A DNA stretch of 64,000 nucleotides from Bacteroides helcogenes P 36-108 (GCF_000186225.1 NC_014933.1:620001-684000), one strand, 5' to 3'. Counted from the first letter of the stretch, positions 36,119 to 46,588 are shown. Numbers and translations are program-made. The notes: generated from the letters alone by a model not told the origin.

Positions 36119-37633
36119 TTACTTTATCAGGTCTTTGCCGGTCATATCAGCAGGTTGACCCATACCTAATATGTGCAGTATAGAAGGAGCCACATCGGCC
36201 AGAACGCCATTCTCCACCTTGGCATCCTTGTTCGCTGTTACGTAAACAAACGGAACCGGATTCAGAGAGTGGGCGGTGTTCGGAGTGCCGTCTGCATTCA
36301 GCGCATGGTCGGCATTACCGTGGTCAGCAATAATGATCACCTCATAATCATTGGCTTTGGCTGCTTCCACTGTATCCTTCACACATTCGTCAATAGCCTT
36401 CACAGCTTTCTCAATAGCTTCGTAGATACCTGTATGGCCCACCATGTCACCGTTGGCATAGTTTACAACAATGAAGTCGAACTTCTGCGTCTTGATAGCC
36501 TCAACCAACTTGTCCTTCACTTCGTAAGCACTCATTTCCGGCTTCAGGTCGTATGTAGCAACTTTCGGAGAGGGAACAAGAATACGTTCTTCGCCATCAT
36601 ACGGAGTTTCACGACCACCGTTGAAAAAGAAGGTAACGTGAGCATATTTCTCTGTCTCGGCAATATGAAGCTGAGTCTTGCCGCTGGCTGCCAGAAATTC
36701 ACCTAATGTGTTTTGCACGTTCTCCTTGTCAAAAAGAATATGAAGACCCTTGAAAGAAGCATCGTAAGGAGTCATGCAGTAATACTGCAAATTGGGAATT
36801 GTGTGCATTCCCTGTTCCGGCATATCTTGCTGAGTCAGGACAACCGTAAGTTCTTTGGCGCGGTCATTGCGGTAGTTAAAGAAGATAACGACATCACCTT
36901 CCTTAATAGTTCCATCAACCCCGACATTTACAATCGGTTTGATGAATTCGTCCGTAACACCTTCGTCGTATGACTCCTGCATGGCCTGAACCATGTCGGA
37001 GGCAGCTTTTCCTTCACCATTCACCAACAAGTCGTACGCCACCTTCACACGTTCCCAGCGTTTGTCACGGTCCATGGCATAGAAGCGTCCTACGATGGAA
37101 GCAATCTTACCGGCCGACTTTTCACAGTGTGCGGTCAATTGTTCGATGAAGCCTTTTCCACTCTTGGGGTCAGTGTCACGGCCATCCATGAAGCAATGGA
37201 TGAAAGTATTCTCGATGCCATATTCCTTGGAAATATCGCAGAGTTTGAACAAATGGTCAAAAGAACTGTGCACACCACCGTTACTGGTCAATCCCATAAA
37301 GTGGATGTTCTTGCCGTTCTCCTTTGCGTATGAGAAAGCAGAAACGATTTCTTTATTCTTCAAGATGCTGCCATCGGCACAAGCACGGTTAATCTTCACC
37401 AAATCCTGATAAACAATACGTCCGGCTCCGATATTGAGGTGTCCTACCTCCGAGTTGCCCATCTGTCCGTCGGGCAAACCCACGTTTTCACCGCTTGCCT
37501 GAAGTTCGGAGTGCGGATAGGCAGCCAGCAGACTGTCCCAATAGGGAGTGGGTGTATTGAATATCACATCATCTTTACCTTGATCGCCAAGACCCCAGCC
37601 ATCAAGAATCATTAAAAGGGCTTTCTTACTCAT
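36119..37633 (-). CDS. gpmI: Cofactor-independent phosphoglycerate mutase
   Basis: This cytoplasmic two-manganese enzyme interconverts 3- and 2-phosphoglycerate in glycolysis. It starts [14 protein letters not shown] with metal ligand D11 and has the phosphorylated serine Ser61 in [37 protein letters not shown] and [12 protein letters not shown] supply other active-site residues. Length is 504 residues, normal. Single gene, divergent from the CorA gene. Confidence 0.98.
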   Translation of the reverse strand: MSKKALLMILDGWGLGDQGKDDVIFNTPTPYWDSLLAAYPHSELQASGENVGLPDGQMGNSEVGHLNIGAGRIVYQDLVKINRACADGSILKNKEIVSAFSYAKENGKNIHFMGLTSNGGVHSSFDHLFKLCDISKEYGIENTFIHCFMDGRDTDPKSGKGFIEQLTAHCEKSAGKIASIVGRFYAMDRDKRWERVKVAYDLLVNGEGKAASDMVQAMQESYDEGVTDEFIKPIVNVGVDGTIKEGDVVIFFNYRNDRAKELTVVLTQQDMPEQGMHTIPNLQYYCMTPYDASFKGLHILFDKENVQNTLGEFLAASGKTQLHIAETEKYAHVTFFFNGGRETPYDGEERILVPSPKVATYDLKPEMSAYEVKDKLVEAIKTQKFDFIVVNYANGDMVGHTGIYEAIEKAVKAIDECVKDTVEAAKANDYEVIIIADHGNADHALNADGTPNTAHSLNPVPFVYVTANKDAKVENGVLADVAPSILHILGMGQPADMTGKDLIK

Positions 37634-37710
37634 AATATTAATTGATTATAATTGTACAAACTTTTCGTATGAGAAAAACGTTCTCTGTTTACAGAACCTT
37701 TTTTGCGGTG

Positions 37711-37718
37711 CAAAGGTA
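37711..37718 (-). promoter_or_regulatory. -7 element of the gpmI promoter
   Basis: TACCTTTG on the minus strand matches the consensus, 78 bases upstream of the gpmI start. Confidence 0.6.
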
Positions 37719-37760
37719 CAAAAAACGGCGGTTAAAGTGTACTGTTTCAAATGATTTATG

Positions 37761-37768
37761 TACTTTTG
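37761..37768 (+). promoter_or_regulatory. -7 element of the corA promoter
   Basis: TACTTTTG matches TAnnTTTG. It would give a leader of about 125 bases before the ATG at 37903. Confidence 0.55.
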
Positions 37769-37844
37769 TCGCGCTTTAAAACTCTAAAAACAACAAATAT
37801 GGACGATTCAAACCCACGAACGTGCAACAGTATTAACCATTAAA

Positions 37845-37902
37845 GCGAACGGAGACGTTGGTCGCAATGCCTCTGTCCGCAACTAAAGAAAGGAGGCAAA
37901 CA
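37845..37902 (+). promoter_or_regulatory. Structured corA leader masking a strong ribosome-binding site
   Basis: A true AGGAGG (37891-37896), rare among the genes here, precedes the ATG at 37903. The upstream sequence TGCCTC (37868-37873) can pair with GAGGCA (37893-37898), covering it. Just before lies a second hairpin, GCGAACG-GAGA-CGT with TCGC at 37862-37865. The layout suggests translational control of the metal transporter. I do not recognise a known riboswitch class. Confidence 0.4.
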
Positions 37903-38829
37903 ATGAGAAAGTATCTTTACAGCGAAAACGGCTTCGTAGAAAAAAAGGAATGGCAGCCCAACTGCTGGGTCAATGTAGAGTGTCCTGATGACAATGATTT
38001 TCAATTCCTTACCGAAGTTCTGAAAGTTCCCGAATCATTTCTTGAAGACATAGCCGATACGGATGAACGCCCGCGTACGGAAAAAGAAGGCAATTGGCTT
38101 CTCACCATCCTGCGCATCCCCATGCAAAGCAACCAGCGCGGTGTACCTTTCATCACTGTGCCCATCGGTATCATCACCAACAACGATATTATCGTCTCCG
38201 TCTGTTACCACCACACGGAGTTGATACCGGACTTCATCCTGCATACCCAGCGGAAAGGCATTGTTGTAAACAACAAATTGGATCTGATCCTGCGCATTAT
38301 CTACTCATCCGCTGTCTGGTTTCTGAAATATCTGAAGCAAATAAACAATGACGTAGCCACCGCCGAAAAGGAGCTGGAAAAGAGCATCCGCAACGAAGAC
38401 CTTCTGCAACTGATGAAGCTCCAAAAAACATTGGTTTATTTCAATACCTCCATCCGCGGTAATGAAGTCATGATAGGACGGCTGAAAAATATCTTCCAGG
38501 GAACAGGCTACCTTGATCTGGAATTATTGGAAGACGTGGTGATCGAATTAAAACAGGCATATAATACAGTAAACATTTACAGTGACATCCTTACGGGGAC
38601 AATGGATGCTTTTGCTTCCATCATCTCCAACAACGTGAATGCCATCATGAAACGCATGACAAGCCTCTCCATCACCCTGATGATTCCCACATTGATAGCC
38701 AGCTTTTATGGGATGAACGTGGACATCCATCTGGAAAGCTTCCCACATGCTTTCATATTCATCATCCTGCTTTCGGCATTACTTTCAGCGGGAACGTTCA
38801 TTTGGTTCAGAAAGATCAGATGGTTCTAA
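37903..38829 (+). CDS. CorA-family divalent cation transporter
   Basis: This is a membrane channel-type transporter for magnesium or another divalent metal. It has a large N-terminal cytoplasmic domain and two C-terminal membrane helices (about residues 245-305). The family signature YGMN lies after the first helix. The start at 37903 (MRKYLYSENGFVEKKEW) has an AGGAGG ribosome-binding site. An in-frame TTG 45 bases upstream is ignored. Length is 308 residues. The metal is not certain. It ends 9 bases from the convergent rnhB stop. Confidence 0.92.
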   Translation: MRKYLYSENGFVEKKEWQPNCWVNVECPDDNDFQFLTEVLKVPESFLEDIADTDERPRTEKEGNWLLTILRIPMQSNQRGVPFITVPIGIITNNDIIVSVCYHHTELIPDFILHTQRKGIVVNNKLDLILRIIYSSAVWFLKYLKQINNDVATAEKELEKSIRNEDLLQLMKLQKTLVYFNTSIRGNEVMIGRLKNIFQGTGYLDLELLEDVVIELKQAYNTVNIYSDILTGTMDAFASIISNNVNAIMKRMTSLSITLMIPTLIASFYGMNVDIHLESFPHAFIFIILLSALLSAGTFIWFRKIRWF

Positions 38830-38838
38830 AGAAAAACA

Positions 38839-39444
38839 TTATTTAAAGTCCAGCGCCATCTGCCCGTCTCCCAGCAGATTGAATGTCATGCGGTGATACG
38901 GAGTTGTGCCCCGCACGGCGATGGCTGCACGGTGTTTCTTGGTAGGATACCCTTTGTTATGATTCCAGTCATAATAAGGGTATTCCTCATGCAAACCGTT
39001 CATATAGTCATCGCGATAAGTCTTGGCAAGGATGGAAGCGGCAGCGATGGACAGATACTTTCCGTCACCTTTCACTATCGTGGTATGGGGAAGATCCCGG
39101 TATTTCTTGAAACGGTTGCCGTCTATCAGCAGATGTTGGGGATGGACAGACAGCCCGTCGATGGCACGGTGCATGGCAAGAAAAGAAGCATTGAGAATAT
39201 TGATTCTGTCTATTTCTTCGGGAGAAACAACGCCTACGGCCCAAGCCAAAGCTTCCTTTTCAATCACTTCACGCAAGAGATAGCGCTGCTTTTCCGTCAG
39301 TTGCTTGGAATCATTCAGAAGCTCATTCTTGAAATCCTTGGGCAGAATGACTGCGGCAGCATAGACTGCACCCGCCAGACATCCACGTCCGGCCTCATCG
39401 CAGCCGGCTTCAATAAGGTCTTTATCTAAATAAGGTAATAGCAC
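38839..39444 (-). CDS. rnhB: Ribonuclease HII
   Basis: This enzyme cleaves the RNA strand of RNA-DNA hybrids and starts removal of single ribonucleotides from DNA. The catalytic motif GCDEAGRG places D16 and E17. LLIDGNRFK and the block with [17 protein letters not shown] follow, with the C-terminal [10 protein letters not shown]. Length is 201 residues. Single gene. Confidence 0.97.
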   Translation of the reverse strand: MLLPYLDKDLIEAGCDEAGRGCLAGAVYAAAVILPKDFKNELLNDSKQLTEKQRYLLREVIEKEALAWAVGVVSPEEIDRINILNASFLAMHRAIDGLSVHPQHLLIDGNRFKKYRDLPHTTIVKGDGKYLSIAAASILAKTYRDDYMNGLHEEYPYYDWNHNKGYPTKKHRAAIAVRGTTPYHRMTFNLLGDGQMALDFK

Positions 39445-39505
39445 TTGTTTCTATTATTATAGATTAGTAGTTGATTATTGCCCGCAGTCGTACCGACAGG
39501 CCTTG

Positions 39506-39513
39506 CAAAGATA
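39506..39513 (-). promoter_or_regulatory. -7 element of the rnhB promoter
   Basis: TATCTTTG on the minus strand, 62 bases before the rnhB start, matches TAnnTTTG. Confidence 0.55.
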
Positions 39514-39555
39514 AATCTTTTCGGAAGCAAACTTCACCATATCGAGGGAAATAAT

Positions 39556-39563
39556 TAAATTTG
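39556..39563 (+). promoter_or_regulatory. -7 element of the TPR regulator promoter
   Basis: TAAATTTG matches the consensus, 17 bases before the ATG at 39580. Confidence 0.55.
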
Positions 39564-39579
39564 CAAAAACAACGAGACT

Positions 39580-41202
39580 ATGAAGAAAGCCTTACACCTG
39601 CTGCTTTTATGCCTTCTGCCTGCAACCCTTTCTTTGGAGGCACAAGACAGGAGGCAAATCCAAGAGTTGATAGGACAGAGCCAAAAATACTTGTATAACA
39701 ATCCCAAACAAGCATCCTACTACGCCGCACAAGCCGCTGCGTTATTCACTGACGACACGCCGGATGAAGCGCATGCCGAAGCCATGCTTCTATATTGCCA
39801 GGCAGAACAGTTACTCGGTAACTTCGACCTGAGCATCAAAAACCTGTATGACACCCGGAAACTCATCAGCCCCGCCAACAAGCAACAAACAGCCCAATTG
39901 CATTCTCTGATGGGGCGTATATACAGCAAACTGGGAGATTACAACAAAGCAATTGAACTGAACGATAAAGCTACCTCTGTCTTTAAATCCATAGGGGATT
40001 CGGCTTCCGTAGCCGGATGCTACAACGAACGGGGAGTGATGCATCACTTCATGAACGAGTTTCCAGTAGCCGAACAATTCTTCCGCCGGGCATTGGCCAT
40101 CAACCGCGCCCAAAGGAACCTCAGAGAAATAGCGACAAACCTGAACAACCTCTGCCTCTACCAAGGAGACGCAGAAGAAAAACTGTCCTTTATCAAAGAA
40201 GCAATCGCCATAAATAAGAATCTGGATGCCCAATGGTCATTAGGAGAAAATTATAACAACATGGCAAAGCAGTATTACTACTCCCGACAATACGACAAAG
40301 CATTGGAAGCGCTGCACACCGCCTACGAATATGCCCGCAACATAGGCGCCCGCGAACTGACCTGCGACAATTACGAGTATGCGTCTATGATATATGCAGC
40401 CATAGGAGACTATGCCCAGGCCTACCGATATCTGGACAAGATGTATGCCCTCAGCAAAGAACTGCAAGGCAACAATAAACTGCGCAACATCGAACAGGAA
40501 ATATCCTACAAAGAAATCCAGGACCAGAAACACGCCACCGAAAGCCGGGAGCAGATTTATAAAATAGAACTGCTGAAACGTAACTTATGGCTGCTGGGCA
40601 GCGTACTTGTGCTGGGAGTGGCTTTCGGCATCTTCCTTTACAAATGGTATAAACGCCGCAAGGATCTGCAACTTATGGAAACAAGATACCGTCTGGAACT
40701 CTCGGAACGGGAAGTGTCCGAACTGCAACTTCATCAGCAGGAACTCGAACTGCAAAATGTACAAAACGCCTTGAAAGACAGCCGTCAGGAAGCCACCAGC
40801 TTCGCTGTATTCCTGAGAAGCCGCAACGAACTTTTGGACAAGATACGCGACATGGTGAAAGAGGGTTACAAGATGGATACACAGAATCTGGTTCCCCATC
40901 TCAGGAAAATCAACGCCTTCATCAGCCAGTGCCAGAACGGAGACAAGAGCAACAGTACCCTGCTACTGAATATTGAAGACAAAAACAACGAATTCCTGCA
41001 AAGGCTCGTATCCATACACCCCAAGCTGACACAAGGTGAAAAGTATCTCGCCACGCTGCTAAGAGTTAACCTTTCCACAAAAGAAATTTCCATGCTGACG
41101 GGCACAACTCCCAAGACCATTAACATGAACCGCTATCGCCTGCGCAAATCCCTGAACTTATCTTCAGAAGAAGACCTGACAGACTATCTGCAAAACATCT
41201 GA
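39580..41202 (+). CDS. Membrane-spanning TPR regulator with LuxR-type HTH
   Basis: This is a predicted signal-to-DNA regulator of 540 residues. A signal peptide (about 1-21) is followed by a periplasmic region of tetratricopeptide repeats (about 30-310) with the pattern YYYSRQYDKALEALHTAYEY. A membrane helix lies at about 335-356 and a cytoplasmic coiled coil at about 360-410. The C-terminal helix-turn-helix (about 470-540) contains LTQGEKYLATLLRVNLSTKEI and TPKTINMNRYRLRKSL. There is no kinase or receiver domain. It sits directly upstream of a susC/susD pair, and four repeated motifs lie in the intervening 272 bases, so it probably controls that pair. Confidence 0.85.
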   Translation: MKKALHLLLLCLLPATLSLEAQDRRQIQELIGQSQKYLYNNPKQASYYAAQAAALFTDDTPDEAHAEAMLLYCQAEQLLGNFDLSIKNLYDTRKLISPANKQQTAQLHSLMGRIYSKLGDYNKAIELNDKATSVFKSIGDSASVAGCYNERGVMHHFMNEFPVAEQFFRRALAINRAQRNLREIATNLNNLCLYQGDAEEKLSFIKEAIAINKNLDAQWSLGENYNNMAKQYYYSRQYDKALEALHTAYEYARNIGARELTCDNYEYASMIYAAIGDYAQAYRYLDKMYALSKELQGNNKLRNIEQEISYKEIQDQKHATESREQIYKIELLKRNLWLLGSVLVLGVAFGIFLYKWYKRRKDLQLMETRYRLELSEREVSELQLHQQELELQNVQNALKDSRQEATSFAVFLRSRNELLDKIRDMVKEGYKMDTQNLVPHLRKINAFISQCQNGDKSNSTLLLNIEDKNNEFLQRLVSIHPKLTQGEKYLATLLRVNLSTKEISMLTGTTPKTINMNRYRLRKSLNLSSEEDLTDYLQNI

Positions 41203-41284
41203 TCATCACAGTGTCATGTCCGTACGAAATGACATAAGATTATACATACAATAATCCCTCCTCACTGTCTGACAAAAGTAGCGG

Positions 41285-41381
41285 TTTGTAGATACAACAT
41301 CCTTTTCTATTTGCTGATAAATAGTGATTTACAAAATAATTTGTAGATCAGAAAGACACCGTGATCCCTTGTTTGTAGTTC
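41285..41381 (+). promoter_or_regulatory. Four TTTGTAGATC-like motifs before the second susC
   Basis: Copies are TTTGTAGATA (41285-41294), the inverted TTTGTAAATC (41326-41335), TTTGTAGATC (41340-41349) and TTTGTAGTTC (41372-41381). The second and third form a palindrome around ATAA. They lie between the TPR regulator and susC, upstream of a weak -7-like TAACTTAG (41424-41431), as expected for an activator binding region. Role inferred. Confidence 0.6.
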
Positions 41382-41474
41382 ATTTATAGACCGCTATTTT
41401 TAGCTGTTGCAGAAATAACCTCCTAACTTAGCATTTTGAAAAACCAAAAATATTAACCTTAAAAACTTATTCAG

Positions 41475-44400
41475 ATGAATAAAAGTAATTATTTGAAAGA
41501 AAGAGTAAGTCAGCTACTCTTGCTCTTTGCTTTTATGCTTCCCGCAGGTGCATGGGCACAAACCATACAACTGACAGGAACTGTAACCGATACGACTGGC
41601 GAAACCGTTATTGGCGCAAGTGTTTTGGAAAAGGGAACAACAAATGGAGTCATTACAGACACAAGCGGCAATTTCGCCCTCAACGTTTCTCCCAATGCCA
41701 CAATAATCATCTCCTATGTGGGATATTCCACTCAAGCAATTCCTTTGAACGGACGTAAGAATCTGAAGATCATCCTGAAAGAAGATACAGAAATGCTGGA
41801 TGAAGTCGTTGTTATAGGCTATGGAACCATGAAAAAGAGCGACATGACCGGTGCTATTTCATCTGTCAATGTCGAAGAACTTTCTAAACGTACAACTACC
41901 AATCCGGCAGAAGCCCTGCAGGGTAAAATAGCCGGCGTAAACATTATGAAATCGGGCGGCAACGCCGGTGCAGGCGTACAAGTAAAAATTCGTGGTGTAA
42001 AAACATTCGGTGACAATGAGCCTCTCTATATCATTGATGGTTTTCCCGGTGATATCAATGCTGTTAATCCACAGGATATTCAAGCAATGGAAGTCCTGAA
42101 AGATGGCGCCGCCGCTGCTATCTATGGTTCGGTTGCTGCTAATGGCGTCATCATCGTGACTACCAAAAACGGTAAGAAAGGCGAAACAAAAATAGATTTC
42201 AGCGCGTATGCAAGTATGACGAACGTGGCGAAGAAGCTTGATCTTCTGGATGCGGATCAATACAAAAAAGTACATACACAGATGTATGAGAACTGGAACT
42301 CTCATGTGACAAACCATAAATCACAATATGACCCGAAAGGAAACGGCGCATGGAAAAAGCAACTGTTGGAACTGGAACCTTACATGACTAAAAATACCGG
42401 TATCGACACAGACTGGCAAGACGCTATGATGCGTACAGGCTTTTCCCAAAACTATATGTTCAGCGTCAGGGGCGGCAGTGAAAATGCCCAGTACTCCGTT
42501 TCATACAATCATGCCGACGATAAAGGCATTTTCCTGGGCAATGACTATCGTCAGGACAATGCCCGCCTGAAATTGCACATGAACAAATATATCTTTGACA
42601 TTGACGCCAACATGGCATTTAAGTTCACGGACAGCAAACAACCTGAATACCAACTAAAAGAAATGTATATGATTTCTCCATTGGTTCCCATTTATAATGA
42701 AAACGAAGAATATGGCTTCGGGCTGACTAATTTCGATAACTTGCCGAATAACCGCAATGTCATGGCTGACCAATATTATGAAAAATCCACAGACAAACGT
42801 TATCATACCACAGCCAACATTGCCCTGACCGCCAATTTCACCAAATGGTTGAGTTTCAAGACAAGCTATGCCTACCGTGGCGAACATCAACGCCAAACCT
42901 ACCATACCCCGGCTTATATTGCCGATGTAAAAGCCAAACGCGACTATCCATATCACAGTGAAACCACATCTTATTGGGAAGAACACGTATGGGAGAATGT
43001 ACTGAGTTTCAATAAAGATTTCGGTAAACATTCTGTCAATGCAGTAGCGGGTACATCGACCATGGCACGCAGATACACGTGGAATTCCGTCGGAGTAGAG
43101 GGCAAGACAACTACTTATAAAGTGGAAGACGGACAGTTGGTAATCGGCGAACAACCGGGCGGTTTTCTTGATCCGAGTTTCTCTACGATCGGTGCGGGGG
43201 CCGGTGGAACTTTTGATGGTGACGGAAGCAAATGGGATTACAGACGAGTGTCTTTCTTCGGCCGCGTAAACTATAACTACAACAACCGCTATCTGCTCCA
43301 GGCAACCGTACGCTCCGACGGTTCTTCCAAATTCGGCGCCGACAATCGCTGGGGTTTCTTTCCATCGGTAGCCATAGGTTGGAGAATCAGTGAAGAAGAG
43401 TTCTTTCCCAAAGATATTGTGTTGAATAACCTGAAACTACGTGCCAGTTGGGGACGTCTGGGCAATGAGAATGCATTGGGATATTATGATTTCCTTGCCT
43501 TGATTTCCACCTATAATACCAAGTACCAGGGGTATGTAAGGGGCAACGGCGATAATGCATGGGCAGGAAGCATTGCACGCGGGCTTGAAAACCGGTCGCT
43601 AAAATGGGAAACCACAGACACAAAGAATATCGGACTCGACTTCGGATTCTTTGACAACAGGCTGACGGGAGCCATGAACTACTATTATAACCAGACAGAG
43701 GAACTGTTGATAACCAAAGCACTCCCACCCTCTGCGGGTATGAACAATCCAATCCTGAATGTGGGTAAAATCCGTAATTCCGGTGTAGAGTTTGAAGTAA
43801 ATTGGGCCGATGCAAAAGGCGGCTTCGATTATAACATAGGCATGAACTTCAGCACAACGGACAACAAGGTAGTGGAACTGGCAGATAAAGGGCAGGTTCT
43901 CTACGGCGAAGGGCTGAAATACGGAACAGAGCATTTTCCCACCCAAACCCGTGTAGGCAGGCCTATCGGTGCTTTTTATCTCTATAAAACCAATGGATTG
44001 TTCCAGAGTGATGCCGAAGCCCGTCAATATGTCAATGCAGACGGGAAAGAATACCAGCCTTTTGCGGATGGCGGTGACATTCGCTTCGCAGACGTGAACG
44101 GAGATGGAAGCATAGATGATGACGATAAAGTATATTGCGGTTCGGGTATCCCCACGCTGGAAGTCAACCTCAACTTCTCGGCCGGTTACAAAGGCTTTGA
44201 CCTTTCCGTGGTTTTGGGCAGTGCATGGGGACATAAGATTTATAACGGTAACAAATATTTCTATGAAGGAATGAACTCCGGCTCCAACTTCCTGACCTCC
44301 TCGCTGAACGCTTGGACACCTCAGAACACGGGTACAGATGTTCCCCGTGCCATATTTAATGATCCGAACGGCAACCTGAAAGAATCCGACCGTTTCATAG

Positions 44401-44645
44401 AGAAAGGCGATTTCATTAGACTCCGTCAGGCACAATTAGGCTATACACTGCCTAAAGCACTGATGAAAAAGGTATTCATCGAAAAACTACGCTTCTACGT
44501 AAGTGGCGAAAACCTTTTCACAATTACCGGTTACGATGGAATAGACCCTGAATTCTCACGTGCAAGTGTACTGAACACCGGCATAGACAAACTGATTTAT
44601 CCATTTACCCGTTCATTCACCTTGGGCGCCCAACTTACATTCTAA
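41475..44645 (+). CDS. SusC/RagA-family TonB-dependent transporter (second PUL)
   Basis: This is an outer-membrane importer of 1056 residues. It has a signal peptide ending AGAWAQ (about 29), a carboxypeptidase-regulatory-like domain (about 32-105), and EMLDEVVVIGYGTMKK. The plug contains VKIRGVKTFGDNEPLYIIDG and AAAIYGSVAANGVIIVTTK, and the barrel ends GAQLTF. No STN domain is present. It is followed 23 bases later by its SusD partner. The substrate is not evident; enzymes farther down suggest a galactoside carrying alpha-linked glucose. Confidence 0.94.
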   Translation: MNKSNYLKERVSQLLLLFAFMLPAGAWAQTIQLTGTVTDTTGETVIGASVLEKGTTNGVITDTSGNFALNVSPNATIIISYVGYSTQAIPLNGRKNLKIILKEDTEMLDEVVVIGYGTMKKSDMTGAISSVNVEELSKRTTTNPAEALQGKIAGVNIMKSGGNAGAGVQVKIRGVKTFGDNEPLYIIDGFPGDINAVNPQDIQAMEVLKDGAAAAIYGSVAANGVIIVTTKNGKKGETKIDFSAYASMTNVAKKLDLLDADQYKKVHTQMYENWNSHVTNHKSQYDPKGNGAWKKQLLELEPYMTKNTGIDTDWQDAMMRTGFSQNYMFSVRGGSENAQYSVSYNHADDKGIFLGNDYRQDNARLKLHMNKYIFDIDANMAFKFTDSKQPEYQLKEMYMISPLVPIYNENEEYGFGLTNFDNLPNNRNVMADQYYEKSTDKRYHTTANIALTANFTKWLSFKTSYAYRGEHQRQTYHTPAYIADVKAKRDYPYHSETTSYWEEHVWENVLSFNKDFGKHSVNAVAGTSTMARRYTWNSVGVEGKTTTYKVEDGQLVIGEQPGGFLDPSFSTIGAGAGGTFDGDGSKWDYRRVSFFGRVNYNYNNRYLLQATVRSDGSSKFGADNRWGFFPSVAIGWRISEEEFFPKDIVLNNLKLRASWGRLGNENALGYYDFLALISTYNTKYQGYVRGNGDNAWAGSIARGLENRSLKWETTDTKNIGLDFGFFDNRLTGAMNYYYNQTEELLITKALPPSAGMNNPILNVGKIRNSGVEFEVNWADAKGGFDYNIGMNFSTTDNKVVELADKGQVLYGEGLKYGTEHFPTQTRVGRPIGAFYLYKTNGLFQSDAEARQYVNADGKEYQPFADGGDIRFADVNGDGSIDDDDKVYCGSGIPTLEVNLNFSAGYKGFDLSVVLGSAWGHKIYNGNKYFYEGMNSGSNFLTSSLNAWTPQNTGTDVPRAIFNDPNGNLKESDRFIEKGDFIRLRQAQLGYTLPKALMKKVFIEKLRFYVSGENLFTITGYDGIDPEFSRASVLNTGIDKLIYPFTRSFTLGAQLTF

Positions 44646-44668
44646 CCTATTTTTAATACCATACAAAA

Positions 44669-46180
44669 ATGAAAAAAGTAATATATATAGCCAGCCTTTG
44701 CTTCGCATCGCTCTGCATGAGTTCTTGCGACGATTATCTTACTCTGGAGTCTCCCGACCAACTGACTTCCGGAAGTTTCTGGCGCAATGAGAGTGACGCA
44801 CAAGCCGGCATCTCGGCCGCTTATTCGCAATTGGAGTATTACATCGACACATGGGAGTTTGCCGAAGTAAAATGGCCGGTGGAAGCCTACCGCGAAGACA
44901 TCATCAACATGGGGAATGATGCCCGCAACTATCCCAACTGGCTGGAGCTGTACAGTTTCACATATACAAACGGTAACTCACAGTTCAGCAATTACTGGTG
45001 GAACAACTACAAAGGAGCCAGCTTTGCCAATCAGGTAATAGAGAAAGTGGCGGCAATGCCTGAAGGAAGTATTTCCCCCTCCATCCGCACGCAGATTATA
45101 AATGAAGCTTATTTCCTGCGCGCCTATTATCATCTAAAACTTCTTTTGAACTGGAAAGAAATCATCATCAGGGATAAATACATCACCAGCCAGGCAGAAC
45201 TGAACAAAGGGCTTTCTTCACGCCCTGATACCTGGGACTTCATTATAGAAGACCTGAAGAAAGCCACTGCACTTCCTCCCTCTTACGACAACGACAACAT
45301 AGGTCGTGCCACCGCCGGGGCAGCAAATGCTTATTTAGGTTTCGCTTACTTAACGCGTGCCTATGAAGAACCTGAAAAGAAACCGGAATACCTGAATGCC
45401 GCACTTGCCGCACTGAACAGCGTCACCGGCTACGGACTGGTAAAGAAATTCTCAAGTATGTTTGACGGCAGTAATAAAAACAACAAGGAGTCTGTTTTTG
45501 AATTACAGACTTCCATGAGCAGTGCAAATGGTGCAAACTACCGCACACAACTCCATCGCTGGATAGGTGTATCGGAACTTAAGGGATGGGATGAAATCCT
45601 GCCAAGCAACACCTTGATGGAGGAATTCAAAAAAGAAGGTAAAACAGCAACGACCGGACGCTATGACTCACGCCTGTACGAGAGTGTTTTCTTCCAATGC
45701 GACTACTTCAACGATGGAAACGGCAGAGTTTACGGACGCAACTACGACGATTGGTTCAAATCAGACAGACCGGCTTTCCGCAAATTCATGCCGACAGACT
45801 ATGAAGGGCTGAACAATAACTATTGCGCCATTAACATCCCCCTGATGAGATATGCCAACGTGTTATTGATGAAAGCCGAAATTCTGAATGAACAAGGACA
45901 TCCCGAACAGGCCATCCCTCTGATCAATGAAATCAGAAGCGCACATGGCGACATGCCCGCCATGACAGGAACATCACAAGACGAAGTACGCGCACAAATC
46001 GAGCACGAACGGATGATTGAGTTCCCACTGGAAAACTGGCGATGGTACGATTTACGCCGTTGGGGCAAACTGGCTACGGCTCTGGCAAATGCCGGACGTG
46101 CCGGATTTGACGAAACAAAGAACTCTTTCTACCCGGTTCCATTGACCGAAATCAACGCCAACGATCAAATAGACAAATAA
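44669..46180 (+). CDS. SusD/RagB-family glycan-binding lipoprotein (second PUL)
   Basis: This is a surface lipoprotein of 503 residues with lipobox MSSC (C20). Family features include SDAQAGISAAYSQLEYY near the N-terminus, INEAYFLRAYYHLKLLLNW, and the C-terminal IEHERMIEFPLENWRWYDLRRW. It partners the preceding SusC. A strong terminator-like hairpin follows, so susC-susD form one unit separate from the lysO-GH2-GH63 unit. Confidence 0.94.
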   Translation: MKKVIYIASLCFASLCMSSCDDYLTLESPDQLTSGSFWRNESDAQAGISAAYSQLEYYIDTWEFAEVKWPVEAYREDIINMGNDARNYPNWLELYSFTYTNGNSQFSNYWWNNYKGASFANQVIEKVAAMPEGSISPSIRTQIINEAYFLRAYYHLKLLLNWKEIIIRDKYITSQAELNKGLSSRPDTWDFIIEDLKKATALPPSYDNDNIGRATAGAANAYLGFAYLTRAYEEPEKKPEYLNAALAALNSVTGYGLVKKFSSMFDGSNKNNKESVFELQTSMSSANGANYRTQLHRWIGVSELKGWDEILPSNTLMEEFKKEGKTATTGRYDSRLYESVFFQCDYFNDGNGRVYGRNYDDWFKSDRPAFRKFMPTDYEGLNNNYCAINIPLMRYANVLLMKAEILNEQGHPEQAIPLINEIRSAHGDMPAMTGTSQDEVRAQIEHERMIEFPLENWRWYDLRRWGKLATALANAGRAGFDETKNSFYPVPLTEINANDQIDK

Positions 46181-46198
46181 ATTCTCTCTTTACAGAAA

Positions 46199-46239
46199 AG
46201 GCAAGGCGGCACTTGCCCGCAAGCAATGCCGTCTTGTCT
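46199..46239 (+). terminator. Terminator after the second susC-susD pair
   Basis: AGGCAAGGCGGCA (46199-46211) pairs over 13 positions with TGCCGTCTTGTCT (46227-46239), with two G-T pairs, and is followed by AACTTTAAAAT. The weak T tail suggests partial termination. Confidence 0.65.
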
Positions 46240-46259
46240 AACTTTAAAATGCTTGAGCT

Positions 46260-46293
46260 TTTGCACGAAGAAGATAGGTTTACGCTATCTTTG
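46260..46293 (+). promoter_or_regulatory. Promoter of the lysO-GH2-GH63 unit
   Basis: TTTG (46260-46263) and TATCTTTG (46286-46293) lie 22 bases apart, slightly wide of the usual spacing, ending 20 bases before the ATG at 46314. Confidence 0.65.
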
Positions 46294-46313
46294 CCACCAA
46301 AAACAACATAAAT

Positions 46314-46588
46314 ATGTTTACAATCATCGGACTGATGCTCACGGGAATGCTGCTGGGCTACTTCTTACGGAGACGAAACTTAAACGGAATTCACAAAGCC
46401 ATCACTGTGCTTATCTGGCTACTTCTTTTCATACTCGGAATAGAAGTGGGAGGAAACGAACAAATCATCAAAGGACTTCACACCATCGGGCTGGAAGCCG
46501 TGATCCTGACCATAGGCGGAACGCTGGGAAGTGTCATTGCAGCTTGGGGACTCTGGAAAGCCTTGTACAAAAAAGAAGGAGGACAGGC

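Noticed and set aside
37845..37902. Known magnesium or fluoride riboswitch in front of corA
   Set aside because: The hairpins do not match conserved features of those classes that I can recognise; kept only as an unclassified structured leader.
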